From Lentisphaeria bacterium (GTDB lineage: Bacteria > Verrucomicrobiota > Lentisphaeria > Victivallales > Victivallaceae), in the NCBI GenBank assembly GCA_017450705.1, contig JAFSTC010000063.1, forward strand, positions 1 through 54,853: a stretch of 54,853 nt of DNA, given 5' to 3'. The position numbers were made by a program, and so were the translations under genes. Shown in pieces: positions 8,271 to 16,803 of this stretch; positions within the stretch are counted from its first letter, which is position 1; the number at the start of each line of letters is the position of its first letter. The notes under the pieces were generated by a model that saw nothing but the letters and a program-made list of their open reading frames with translations, did not search any database and was not told the origin of the DNA.

Positions 8271-8314
8271 ATTCACAGTATTCATAGTATTCACAGTATT
8301 CACAGTATTCATAG
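8271..8314 (-). repeat. Inverted 9-bp repeat array, distal right flank
   Basis: Five successive units of ATTCACAGT or ATTCATAGT, the reverse complement of the ACTGTGAAT unit. With the direct array at 8221-8248 it can fold into a long imperfect hairpin of about 28 bp with a loop near 20 nt. It lies between convergent genes, so it may also end transcription. Confidence 0.85.
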
Positions 8315-8331
8315 ACCGCCTCCCCCCAGGG

Positions 8332-10092
8332 TCACCGTGACGGCTTCGCCGGGGCGGCCTCGGCGGCGCGGCGGCGGAACTCGGAGGGCCAGTCGACGTC
8401 GAAGAAACGGCAGGGACGGCCCGCGGCGATGTCCTCCTGCCACAGCTTCAGGTAGCCCTGAACCGGAAAAGCGAAGATCCGGCGGCCGCTTCCGCGGGCG
8501 ATCCGGCGGCGGAAACGGCGCATCTCCTCCACCGTGATCCGGCGCGCCATCTCGCTGTCGTAGAGCTTTTTGAAGGCGATAAGATAACGCACCCAGCACG
8601 CAAGATCCGCGGCGGGGCGGAGATGAGGAATTTTCCGCGCGATCCTCCGGGCGGGCGGAAGAAGTTTTTCCAGCTGTTCCAGCTTGATCCTGCTGAAAAG
8701 CGAGGCCGGGGTCGGGATGTGGCACCCGCCGACGGAATCCACCACCGCCTGCACCCCGTCGAAAAACGCTTCCGCCTCCTTGACCATCCCCGGGAAACGG
8801 CGGCTGAAGAAACGCGCCCGGGCGTCTTCGAAACTCTCCCCCCGGGCCGCCGCGGCCATGAAGCGGTAATTGCTCCCGTAGACGCTCCAGTGCCCCAGCT
8901 GGAACTGCGTCAGGACGCCGTCCACGGCGTGGTCCCGATAGAACCGCAGTTCGTCGAACATCCGCTTCCGGAAGAGCAGCGGCAAGGACATGTAGAAGTT
9001 GATCCCCATGTAGTACTCGTAGATCAGAAGCTCCCCGCCGTCTTTGGCCTTCTCCCAGGCCAGCAGATCCCGGAGGAACCCCCGGTTGGTGGGACAGGCG
9101 GGGTCGTCGAGATCGTGCTGCACGCAGCGCCAGTAATTGGCGAGCTCGACGGCGATCCCCCGGGTCAGGCGGAAGTTTTTCGCGGGCGAGGAGTAATTCA
9201 CGTACCCGAAGAAATCCAGCACGAGATCGGGACGCTTCGCATGGATCTTCTCAGCCACCGCCCCGATGAATTCGTCGTAGGCGTTTTCGGCGAAGAAGTA
9301 GGGTTTTCCCGGCGTGGGGACGCGGCATTTCCTGTCGTCGTCCGGCTGGTAATACTTGCGGCAGCGGGCGCACTCGCACCAGCCGAAGCCGTCGTTGGGA
9401 TTGAGCCCGAGCCGGGTGAGCTCCGGGTGTTTTTCCGCATAGGCCAGAAGCCGCCGGGCGATCTCCTCCCGCAGGCCCGGCTCGGTGGTGCATAATTGTC
9501 GGGTGGCGTGCCGCACTCCGGGCAGTTCCCTTTCCCCGCCCCCGCGGGGACGGAGCGCGAAGTACTCCGGATGGCTTTTGCCGTATTTTTCGAGGGGGAT
9601 GAGGTACTCGAAGTTGTGATGCCCGCTCTCGATGACGATCCCCCGGCAGGCGGCGTACCGCTTGAGGTCGTCCGGGAGCTCATCGTAATACTTCATCCAC
9701 ACCAAAAGATAATTGAGCTTGTTTTTGGCCATCCAATCGAAGAGTTCCCGGGTCTTTCCGGGGTCGAAGGGGAATTCCTGGATGAACCCGCGGTGCCGGA
9801 GCAGCGGCCGCCGGGCCGGAACGAGGACGCCGGAGGAGAGATCGCGCCGGACCTGCGCCGGATCGAAGTCCTCCGTGCCGGGCTCGAAAAAGTCGTACCC
9901 GAGAAAACGCTCGGCGCAGTCGTAGACGGCGTAGAGAAGCTCCGTCTCCGTGGGGCCCGAAAGAAGCCAGACGCCTCCCCTGCGGGCGATCTCGAAGGAG
10001 GGCAATCCAAGGTCGAGGCGGAACTCGGCCTTGCCGCCGCCCAGCCGCCGGAACTCGCTTTCGGCCAGAAGACGCGTCGGAGAGGGATCCAT
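8332..10092 (-). CDS. DUF4838-type glycoside-hydrolase-like protein
   Basis: A 586-residue protein resembling DUF4838 proteins, which are distant relatives of alpha-glucuronidase-type TIM-barrel glycosidases. The family-like segment GLNPNDGFGWCECARCRKYY (about residues 228-247) carries a Cys cluster that may bind a metal. The preceding YAVYDCAERFLGYDFFEPG is typical of the N-terminal half of such proteins. No signal peptide is visible at the ATG, which lies 9 nt after the pseudopilin stop. A TGA/GGGGGAG context gives a possible ribosome site 11 nt upstream. It is the last gene of the operon gntR - glycosidase-like protein - pseudopilin - this gene. Lack of a signal is unusual beside two exported partners, so cytosolic oligosaccharide processing is possible. 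Confidence 0.7.
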   Translation of the reverse strand: MDPSPTRLLAESEFRRLGGGKAEFRLDLGLPSFEIARRGGVWLLSGPTETELLYAVYDCAERFLGYDFFEPGTEDFDPAQVRRDLSSGVLVPARRPLLRHRGFIQEFPFDPGKTRELFDWMAKNKLNYLLVWMKYYDELPDDLKRYAACRGIVIESGHHNFEYLIPLEKYGKSHPEYFALRPRGGGERELPGVRHATRQLCTTEPGLREEIARRLLAYAEKHPELTRLGLNPNDGFGWCECARCRKYYQPDDDRKCRVPTPGKPYFFAENAYDEFIGAVAEKIHAKRPDLVLDFFGYVNYSSPAKNFRLTRGIAVELANYWRCVQHDLDDPACPTNRGFLRDLLAWEKAKDGGELLIYEYYMGINFYMSLPLLFRKRMFDELRFYRDHAVDGVLTQFQLGHWSVYGSNYRFMAAAARGESFEDARARFFSRRFPGMVKEAEAFFDGVQAVVDSVGGCHIPTPASLFSRIKLEQLEKLLPPARRIARKIPHLRPAADLACWVRYLIAFKKLYDSEMARRITVEEMRRFRRRIARGSGRRIFAFPVQGYLKLWQEDIAAGRPCRFFDVDWPSEFRRRAAEAAPAKPSR

Positions 10093-10101
10093 CCCGGCTT
10101 T

Positions 10102-10833
10102 TCACTCCCCCTTCATCAGGGCCGTGATGGCGACGGCGGTGGTGTACTTGGAGATGACCTCCTGATGGGTCAGATTGTGTCCGCTGCCGTCGAGGTTGCT
10201 GTGATTGGCGCTCCGGTTGTGCCACAACCCGAGGAGGCTCGAATAGGGATGGCCGGAGTAATTGGAATCCGTTATCACGTAATTGCCCACGTCGGGCACC
10301 AGATTCTTCGTGCTGTAGGCCGTGAAGGCGCCCGCGCCGAGGGACTTGTTGTAGTTGCCGTCCATGTACATCGGGACCCGGGAGGGCCGGGTGACGTCGG
10401 TGAGCTTGCGGAAAACGTCCCCCGCCTGTCCGCCGCGCCCGGTGATGCGCTGGACGGAGTAGGTCCCCTTGAAGAGGGAGCCGTCGCTGAACTTGACGCC
10501 CACGTCGTACCGCCGGGTGTGCCGGGGGCCGCCGGGGCAGTCGAAGGTGCTGACGGAGCAGTATTTCTCCAGCTGCTGGTACCAGGCGATGGAGGTGTAG
10601 ACCAACGTGGTGTTCGTGCCGCTGGCGAAAACGAGGTAATCGTCGTAGTCGCTGCTGTACTGGGTCCCCGCCAGCGCCAGCTGTTTCAGGTTGTTGAGGC
10701 AGTTGGAAGTGCGGGCCCGGTCCCGGGCCTGCTGCAAGGCGGGCATGAGCATCGCGGCCAGAATGGCGATGATGGCGATCACGACCAGGAGCTCGATCAG
10801 GGTGAAAGGTGCTTTTCTTGTTCCGGAAACCAT
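10102..10833 (-). CDS. Type II secretion-style pseudopilin (DUF1559-like)
   Basis: A 243-residue protein with a nine-residue basic leader followed by [20 protein letters not shown]. This is the prepilin cleavage/methylation site and hydrophobic helix, with Glu at mature position 5. A helical [20 protein letters not shown] segment and a Cys-containing globular C-terminal domain follow. It would be processed by a prepilin peptidase and assembled in, or anchored to, the inner membrane. AGGAGG seven nucleotides before the ATG is the best ribosome site in the operon. It lies between a giant secreted protein gene (36 nt upstream) and a DUF4838 gene (9 nt downstream). Two close relatives occur in this window. 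Confidence 0.85.
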   Translation of the reverse strand: MVSGTRKAPFTLIELLVVIAIIAILAAMLMPALQQARDRARTSNCLNNLKQLALAGTQYSSDYDDYLVFASGTNTTLVYTSIAWYQQLEKYCSVSTFDCPGGPRHTRRYDVGVKFSDGSLFKGTYSVQRITGRGGQAGDVFRKLTDVTRPSRVPMYMDGNYNKSLGAGAFTAYSTKNLVPDVGNYVITDSNYSGHPYSSLLGLWHNRSANHSNLDGSGHNLTHQEVISKYTTAVAITALMKGE

Positions 10834-10869
10834 TTTTTCCTCCTTTATCCTGTTTGAAAGGGTGATTTT

Positions 10870-13800
10870 TTATTCCAATATGAGCAGTTTGAAATCGTAG
10901 GGAGCCAGCGCGATCCCCGCGGGCATCTCCGCTTTGCCCGTCTCGGCGTTCTTCACCTCGAAGCCGGAACGCAGACCCAGTTTTTCCCGGTCGACCGCAA
11001 GTTTCAGGGTCTGATCCTTCCCCGACATGTTTCCCAGCACCAGCAGAACTTTTCCGGGCAGACGCCAGGAACTGGCCAGCACGTCGGGGGAATCGACCCT
11101 GAGCGCCGCGGCGCCGGCCTCCCAGAAGGGAACGAACCGGCATTCCGGCTTCCAGAACCCGAATTCGCCCGCGAGGGAAATGACAGAGAAATAAAACTCC
11201 GCATCCCCCGCCCGGGTCACAGGGGCCTTGAACTTCGCGCCGAAGGGCAGCGACAGGGCGATCAGGGAACGGGTGAGTTTGCGGCAGACTTGCGGCCAAG
11301 CCTTCGCCGGCGTCTTCTGCCGCTTGATCCCGCCCAGCACGCAGCTCTCGGCCCCCACCTGGAGCCCCGTGCCGGTGGTGAGGATGTCGTCCACCGCAAA
11401 GCGCGTCGGCAGAGGCGTTTCACCGTAGTTTTTCTCCCAGCCCAGCGTGCTGGTCGCCAAGCTGAAGCAGGGGATCAACAGCGCGTTGGTCATGTGGATC
11501 TGCAGAAGACGGGGATAGAGGCCGCGCTTGTGCTGGAGCACGGCGACCCGCTTGACCAGCTCCCGCATCCCGAGGATCCCCATGGCGGGATGCACGACGC
11601 CCTCGGGATCGGTCTTCGCCAGCGTCTCCGGGTTGGGGTCGGGCATGAGGTACATGTCGTCCAGATAGATCCCGTGGGCGCCGTTGCGCAGTTCGAGGTC
11701 GAGGCAGTGAACGAGGTAATCCACGGCGGAGGGGGTCAAAGAGGTCCGCCGGGCGCCGAAGTAGCTCTGGGGCGCGGGATTGTACCACTCGGCCCGGAAA
11801 TACTCCGGGATCTCCTCGAACATCCACGCAAGCTTGGGATCGGTGTACTTGTAGGGCAGAGACGGGCGGCGCGCCGGGTTTTGGAGCTGGGAGCGCCGGA
11901 AGTTGATCCGGACCTTGCGGTAGTGCTCCGGGTAGTCCCCCGCGTTGGGCACCTGTTTCATCTGGGCGCGCATCCGCGGCTCGTACCGGGCGAGCCAGTC
12001 GTCCAGTTCTTTGGCCATGTCGTCTTTTCCGCCGTTACGCACCGCACGGCAGGCCGCCCGGAAGAGGGTGTAATCCCGCGCAAAGGCTTCATGCTCCCAC
12101 AGGGCGAAGCCCATGAGCTGACGGCCGATGAAGGTGAAGTTTTTCATCTCCCGCGCGCCGATGCCCAGACTGTCGTGGGTGTAGTGACGCAGCGCGGGAT
12201 CGGCCCGCTTCACCGGGGTCGGCATGAGACCGAAGGAAAAATGCCGGGGCGTTTTGAGCGTCACGGGGCGGTTGACGATGTCCCATTCGACCGTCAGAAC
12301 GCCGTTTTTGCGGATCAGCCGCACGGCGCTTTTCGTCCGGCTCAGGGCGTAACCGCAGGTGGTCTCGAAGAACACGGCCGCGCCCCGGGAGGTCCCGCCC
12401 AGCCAGAGGTAGGGCACGGCCTGGGGATGGAGCGTCTCCTGCCCCGCGGCGGTCCGCCGGGGGAGTTTGGAGCCGTCCCAGACGATCCCCTCCCCCGCCG
12501 GGATCCGGCCCGAGGGATTTTCGCGGATGAAGTTGGAGACGGCGTGGAAAAACGGCGTCTCCGCATCCCGCAGGGGGATCTGCAAGGTCAGTCTCTCCAG
12601 CTTGTCCTGCGGCGCGCCCGAAAGGGTCACGTCAACATACTGGAATCCGTCGTACTCGACCCGGGAGACCCCGGCGAGCACGACGCTCTCCCCCAGCTTC
12701 GTGCGGAAGCTGTGGCGCAGCGCGTATCCCGCGTCCTCCGTTTCCGGCTCGGAAAGTTTCCCCGCCGCGGCATGGAAAGTTTTCCCGCCGACCACCGCCT
12801 CCCAGCGCATGGGAGAAGCCAGCATCGGGACGCCTTCGGCCTCGAAATTCTCCCACAGGCCCGTGCCGCTGAGCGCGATCCGGCTGTGGGCGAGCCCCAG
12901 GACCGCGCCGTCGGAGACGAGAGGTTTGAAGGGCGGCAGGACGATCTTGTCCTTCCCAAGATCGCCGTGGAGCCACGGAAAGGATTTTTTCTCCAGCTGA
13001 AACGCGTTTTCGTGAAGCGCCGAATCGATCCTGAGCGCAAAAGCGTACCTGCCGGGAGCGGAGGGCACGGGGAAGGAAAAGCGCCACAGATCCCGCCCGG
13101 CCTTGCCCGGGACCTCCCGGCCGCCGGGCAGGACCAGCGAAATATGCGAAACCTTCTTCCCCGACGGCCGGAACTCCGCCGTCGCCTTGTCGTACCCGGG
13201 GTAGTAGCGGCACGTCCCCGCGCCTTGGCCCTTCACCGAAAACGAAACGCTGACGGGATGCCGCTCGGCGAGGCCCCGGGCTCCCGCGAAAGAACGGGAG
13301 GCGTGGACTTTTCCCCCGACGGGTTCGAAGAGGACCGCGCTGTAATGATACCGCTGATTCCCCTGCGCCTGAAAAGCGGCGTCCAAACCGCCGCTCTTTC
13401 CCGGGGGGATGCGGACGGCTTTGACGACATCTCGGTGCTCGCTCTTCTTCCCCCCGGCATAGGTGAAGTGCCGCAGCAGGAGGGCGAGACAGAGCTCCCG
13501 GGGCGAAGGATTGTCCGCCTCGAGGGCAAGACGCCACTCGCCCCGGCCCACGTCGCCGGGATCAAACTCGCGCAGAACGCCGGAGTTCCGGCCGAGGGAG
13601 ACCGTGATCATGCGTTTGACGTCGAAGTATTTGCCCGAAGGGTTGAGCAGAGAAGGACCGGCCTTGTTCCAGCTGCGGCCCACGTTGAGCTTCAGGAACT
13701 TCTCCGGGGAGCCCGCCTCTTCGAGAGGACAGGCCATCTCCAGATCCCAGAAGCCCTTGTCCACGCGGGAGCGGCACTTGAGATGGCGGAAGTTCCACGA

Positions 13801-14325
13801 CACATCCCCCTCCCCGGCCGCCCGGTCGGCGGGGCACACCCGGTCGAACACCGTGTCCCGGGCGTTGACGATCCAGTGGTACATTTTCCGCGGATCCCGG
13901 TCGGAGATCAGCATGAAATCGAGGGCGTCGTCCTGATGGACTTTGCCGTCATGCACCGTGGCATTGGCGGTCAGACTGCCGCCGGGGTCGTTGTTGGGCG
14001 TCGTGGTGCGGACGGCGAAATAAAGATAATTCTTGTCCCGCATGAGATAAACGGAACCCTTCCCTGCCGTGACGTAGTTGCCGTTGAGGTGGGTGAATCC
14101 CGAAAATTCCGCGGCGTTTTTCCACTCCCCGGGGTCGATGACGCCGTCGATCACGGGGGCGCGTTCGACCTCAGGGACGGCGATCCGGGCGTTGCCGGGC
14201 CACTGGCGGAGCAGGATCTCCTCCGCGGACTTTTCCCGCGGCGCGGCCGCAACGCTCAAAGAGAGCAGACACGCGAGGACCGCCCCGAGCCGGAGCGGAT
14301 GAACTGTTTTTTCAACTTCTGTCAT
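10870..14325 (-). CDS. Giant secreted CBM9/glycosidase-like protein (DUF6067-like)
   Basis: A 1151-residue protein with a signal peptide (hydrophobic LGAVLACLLSLSVAAA, cleavage near residue 28). Residues about 45-240 look like a CBM9/DOMON-type sugar-binding domain (PVIDGVIDPGEWKNAAEFSG, then YLYFAVRTTTPN). A long beta-rich middle is followed by a TIM-barrel-like region around residues 780-1060 containing GIYLDDMYLMPDPN (about 885), an acidic strand end suitable for catalysis. The two giant proteins near the right end of the window share this general layout. It starts 22 nt after the GntR gene and precedes the pseudopilin by 36 nt, so it is second in a four-gene operon. Glycan hydrolysis is inferred from domain layout; no substrate can be assigned. 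Confidence 0.7.
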   Translation of the reverse strand: MTEVEKTVHPLRLGAVLACLLSLSVAAAPREKSAEEILLRQWPGNARIAVPEVERAPVIDGVIDPGEWKNAAEFSGFTHLNGNYVTAGKGSVYLMRDKNYLYFAVRTTTPNNDPGGSLTANATVHDGKVHQDDALDFMLISDRDPRKMYHWIVNARDTVFDRVCPADRAAGEGDVSWNFRHLKCRSRVDKGFWDLEMACPLEEAGSPEKFLKLNVGRSWNKAGPSLLNPSGKYFDVKRMITVSLGRNSGVLREFDPGDVGRGEWRLALEADNPSPRELCLALLLRHFTYAGGKKSEHRDVVKAVRIPPGKSGGLDAAFQAQGNQRYHYSAVLFEPVGGKVHASRSFAGARGLAERHPVSVSFSVKGQGAGTCRYYPGYDKATAEFRPSGKKVSHISLVLPGGREVPGKAGRDLWRFSFPVPSAPGRYAFALRIDSALHENAFQLEKKSFPWLHGDLGKDKIVLPPFKPLVSDGAVLGLAHSRIALSGTGLWENFEAEGVPMLASPMRWEAVVGGKTFHAAAGKLSEPETEDAGYALRHSFRTKLGESVVLAGVSRVEYDGFQYVDVTLSGAPQDKLERLTLQIPLRDAETPFFHAVSNFIRENPSGRIPAGEGIVWDGSKLPRRTAAGQETLHPQAVPYLWLGGTSRGAAVFFETTCGYALSRTKSAVRLIRKNGVLTVEWDIVNRPVTLKTPRHFSFGLMPTPVKRADPALRHYTHDSLGIGAREMKNFTFIGRQLMGFALWEHEAFARDYTLFRAACRAVRNGGKDDMAKELDDWLARYEPRMRAQMKQVPNAGDYPEHYRKVRINFRRSQLQNPARRPSLPYKYTDPKLAWMFEEIPEYFRAEWYNPAPQSYFGARRTSLTPSAVDYLVHCLDLELRNGAHGIYLDDMYLMPDPNPETLAKTDPEGVVHPAMGILGMRELVKRVAVLQHKRGLYPRLLQIHMTNALLIPCFSLATSTLGWEKNYGETPLPTRFAVDDILTTGTGLQVGAESCVLGGIKRQKTPAKAWPQVCRKLTRSLIALSLPFGAKFKAPVTRAGDAEFYFSVISLAGEFGFWKPECRFVPFWEAGAAALRVDSPDVLASSWRLPGKVLLVLGNMSGKDQTLKLAVDREKLGLRSGFEVKNAETGKAEMPAGIALAPYDFKLLILE

Positions 14326-14347
14326 AAAACATCTTCCCCCGATCCCG

Positions 14348-15352
14348 TTACAGACAATGCAGTTTTTTCAGCAGTTCCTCCATGAGCCCGCGGTACTCCT
14401 CCGGCGTCGGACCGGGAAGTTCGAGATCGGCAAGTCCCGGCGGAAGCGAAATGGACCAGCCGGGCATGACGATCACTTCCGGGCGCGGAAGTTCCGGATG
14501 CTCCTCCGCGTACTTCCGGTATCCGAGGCACTGCTCCCCGCAGAAGAACAACAGTTCCGGCGGTTCCCCCGGAGGAGAGAGGAGACGGCTGATCTCGGGA
14601 TACCCGTCCTCGCGGGCATAGACGATCTTCACCTGAGCCCCCGAAACGCTCTCCGAGAGGATCCGTGCATATTTTTCCGCAAAACGGCGGTCGGAATAGG
14701 ACGTATTCGGTCCGGCGATGACGGCGATCCTTCTGCAGCGCCTGTTTTTCAGAAAACGGAGAAGCCTCTTCCGGTCCTCCCGCCAGACGGGAAAAGCGTC
14801 CGTCGCCGGATGCTTCCCGGAAACGGCATACTCTCCCAAAACGACGTAGGGAAGTTTCCCGCGGGCAAAAGCGGTCAGCAGCTGATCGGTGATGCCGCGG
14901 CCGGTGAGGATGATTCCGTCAATATCCGCCGTGTTTTTCAACAGGTCCTCCGCGGGGACATCGCTCTCGAAATTGTGGTAGGGGATCAGCTGATATCCGA
15001 AATACAGCGCCGCCGCGTACAGGGCGTGATCCAGCGCGGAACGAAGCGGATTGATGTCGTTCTTCAGATAACCGATGCGGTGGAACCGATTCGGCTGAAA
15101 CGCCGGTGAAAGGAAATACCCCCGCCGGGCGGAACTCGTGAGGATCCCCTGCTTTACCAACTGTCCCAGCGCATACAGCACGACCTGGCGGCCGACCTCG
15201 AAACGGTCGGCCAGCTGCCGGACGCTCTCCAGTTTTTCCCCGGGCCGGTAACGCCCGGCATAGATCTCTCCCCGCAGATAGCGGATCAGAAAACTGCTGG
15301 AAAACGGTTTCTCCGTCTGTTTTGCCTTCCCGCCGGTGCCGGAGCCTCGCAT
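14348..15352 (-). CDS. GntR-family regulator with LacI-type sensor domain
   Basis: A 334-residue protein. The N-terminal winged helix (about residues 18-75; LRGEIYAGRYRPGEKLESVR, then QLADRFEVGRQVVLYAL) is GntR-like. The rest resembles a periplasmic-binding-protein/LacI sensor domain (residues about 85-330), the layout of AraR-type sugar-responsive repressors. An ATG at 15424 lies upstream of the predicted promoter, so the ATG at 15352 is preferred; the ribosome site there is weak. It is the first gene of the operon that continues with a giant CBM/glycosidase-like protein, a pseudopilin and a DUF4838 protein, so it probably controls its own operon in response to a sugar. Confidence 0.8.
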   Translation of the reverse strand: MRGSGTGGKAKQTEKPFSSSFLIRYLRGEIYAGRYRPGEKLESVRQLADRFEVGRQVVLYALGQLVKQGILTSSARRGYFLSPAFQPNRFHRIGYLKNDINPLRSALDHALYAAALYFGYQLIPYHNFESDVPAEDLLKNTADIDGIILTGRGITDQLLTAFARGKLPYVVLGEYAVSGKHPATDAFPVWREDRKRLLRFLKNRRCRRIAVIAGPNTSYSDRRFAEKYARILSESVSGAQVKIVYAREDGYPEISRLLSPPGEPPELLFFCGEQCLGYRKYAEEHPELPRPEVIVMPGWSISLPPGLADLELPGPTPEEYRGLMEELLKKLHCL

Positions 15353-15396
15353 TTTTTCATCTGTTCCCGTGATCAGACTTTGTTCATCCGGCACAT

Positions 15397-15442
15397 AATA
15401 TAGCACGCATCTGACATATTTCAAATAAAATCTGACATATTT
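15397..15442 (-). promoter_or_regulatory. gntR operon promoter with 13-bp direct repeats
   Basis: On the minus strand TTGAAA (15424-15419), 16 bp and TATATT (15402-15397) form a promoter. Two perfect direct copies of ATCTGACATATTT (15409-15421 and 15430-15442, plus-strand spelling) are spaced 21 bp apart, two helical turns. One copy overlaps the -35 box and the other lies just upstream. This is a plausible binding site for the GntR protein encoded next or for another regulator. Confidence 0.65.
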
Positions 15443-15445
15443 TCA

Positions 15446-16780
15446 TCACGGTTTCAAAGCGAAGGTCTGAGTGTCCTTCAGATATTTCAGGGTTTTCAGC
15501 GCGACGTAGTCGTGGCCGCGGTCGGTCAGATGGACCCCGTCCTGCGGCCGGGTCAGCGCGGCCTTGTCCGGCAGGGCCTTCATGTCGGTGTAAAGATCCA
15601 GATACTCGACACCGTTTTCCCGGGCCAGAGTCCGCAGCACCCGGTCGAAAGCCTCCAGATGGGCCGGTTCGCCGAAGCGGTTGTGCACCCGTTTCGTCTT
15701 CTTCGCGATGGCGTCGCAGACGGCGAAATTGGAGGACGTCGGGGAAAAGAGGATGATCCTTTTCACGCCCCGCTTCCGGAGTTCCGAGATCAGCTGGAGA
15801 TAAAGCTCCTTCTGCCTCGCGGGCGGGACGAGGACCTCCCTGTAGCCGTTGGCGCTGGAGGCCTTGGTGTCGTTGTGACCCAGAAAAACGACCGCCCAGT
15901 CGTAATGCCGGGCCCAGAGGTCACGGTAGCGGTTCTCCCCGGGCTTGAAGCCCTTGCCGTTCAGCCGCTGGATCACCCGCGAGACGGAGTCGCCGCCGCA
16001 GGCGTAGTTCCAGATCTTCACTTTGCCCGGGTTGTACTTGTTGAGGAAGTACCCGACCTTGTCCGCGTGGTTGCGCCCCAGGTCGAAAAAGGTCAGCGAG
16101 TCGCCGAGATAGAGGAAACTCACCGGCTTGTCGATTTTGATCGCCCGGGCGACGGCGTCGAAGGGAGCCGGATCGCCCCTGTCGATGAAGGCGTGAGCCG
16201 TCGCGCCGGAGGACGGATGGACGGCGTCTTGTCCGTTACGGCGGATCTCGGCGTCCGGCACCTCCTCATCGTTCCGGAAAAGCCTGAATTTAAAGGGCGC
16301 GGGCTCGCCCGACACCAGCTGGTACCCGGGATCGGCCTCCAGACGGAAGGCGGGATCGCACAAACGGACCAGTTCCGCCTTGCGGTAGACGCCCTGTCCC
16401 TGAACGATCAGGCCGACGCTCCGGGCCCGCACCGGCAGTTCGGCCGTGAAACTCCCCGCGCCGGAGAGTTCCGGGCTCATCAGACGCGGGGCCTTCTTGC
16501 CCGGTTCTTCGGGGTAGAAGATGAAACCGATCCGGTAAGGACCGGCGTCGGTTTTTTCAATGGCAAAACGGATCTTCGCCCCCCAGGGGAAGATCCTGGG
16601 GACCGTACGGAAATACGGCCGGCCGTCGGTCAGGCGCAAAGTCCGGTCCTTCAGTTCGGCCTGCTGCCGGGTGTTGATGACGCGCCACACGGAATTGGTG
16701 AAGTTGTCCGTGTAGATCCGCTCGTCGGCGGCCGCGGTCAGCACGGCCGCTGCGGCGGCGCAGCAGAGAAGCTTTTTCAT
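15446..16780 (-). CDS. Secreted SGNH/GDSL hydrolase
   Basis: A 444-residue protein with a short signal peptide (MKKLLCCAAAAAVLTAAADE). A beta-sandwich region (about residues 20-200) precedes an SGNH hydrolase domain. The catalytic-block signatures are FLYLGDSLTF (block I, nucleophile Ser), CGGDS (block II Gly), GHND (block III Asn) and DGVHLTDRG (block V, Asp and His). Family members are carbohydrate esterases that remove acetyl or acyl groups from glycans. AAGGGATCGGA just upstream marks the ATG at 16780, 23 nt after the isomerase gene. The two genes form an operon under the promoter at 17757-17730. Confidence 0.85.
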   Translation of the reverse strand: MKKLLCCAAAAAVLTAAADERIYTDNFTNSVWRVINTRQQAELKDRTLRLTDGRPYFRTVPRIFPWGAKIRFAIEKTDAGPYRIGFIFYPEEPGKKAPRLMSPELSGAGSFTAELPVRARSVGLIVQGQGVYRKAELVRLCDPAFRLEADPGYQLVSGEPAPFKFRLFRNDEEVPDAEIRRNGQDAVHPSSGATAHAFIDRGDPAPFDAVARAIKIDKPVSFLYLGDSLTFFDLGRNHADKVGYFLNKYNPGKVKIWNYACGGDSVSRVIQRLNGKGFKPGENRYRDLWARHYDWAVVFLGHNDTKASSANGYREVLVPPARQKELYLQLISELRKRGVKRIILFSPTSSNFAVCDAIAKKTKRVHNRFGEPAHLEAFDRVLRTLARENGVEYLDLYTDMKALPDKAALTRPQDGVHLTDRGHDYVALKTLKYLKDTQTFALKP

Positions 16781-16803
16781 TCCGATCCCTTCCCCCGCAA
16801 AGA

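Noticed and set aside
7592-8314. CRISPR array
   Set aside because: The repeats are 9 bp and strictly tandem without spacers, they occur in both orientations, and no cas genes are present.
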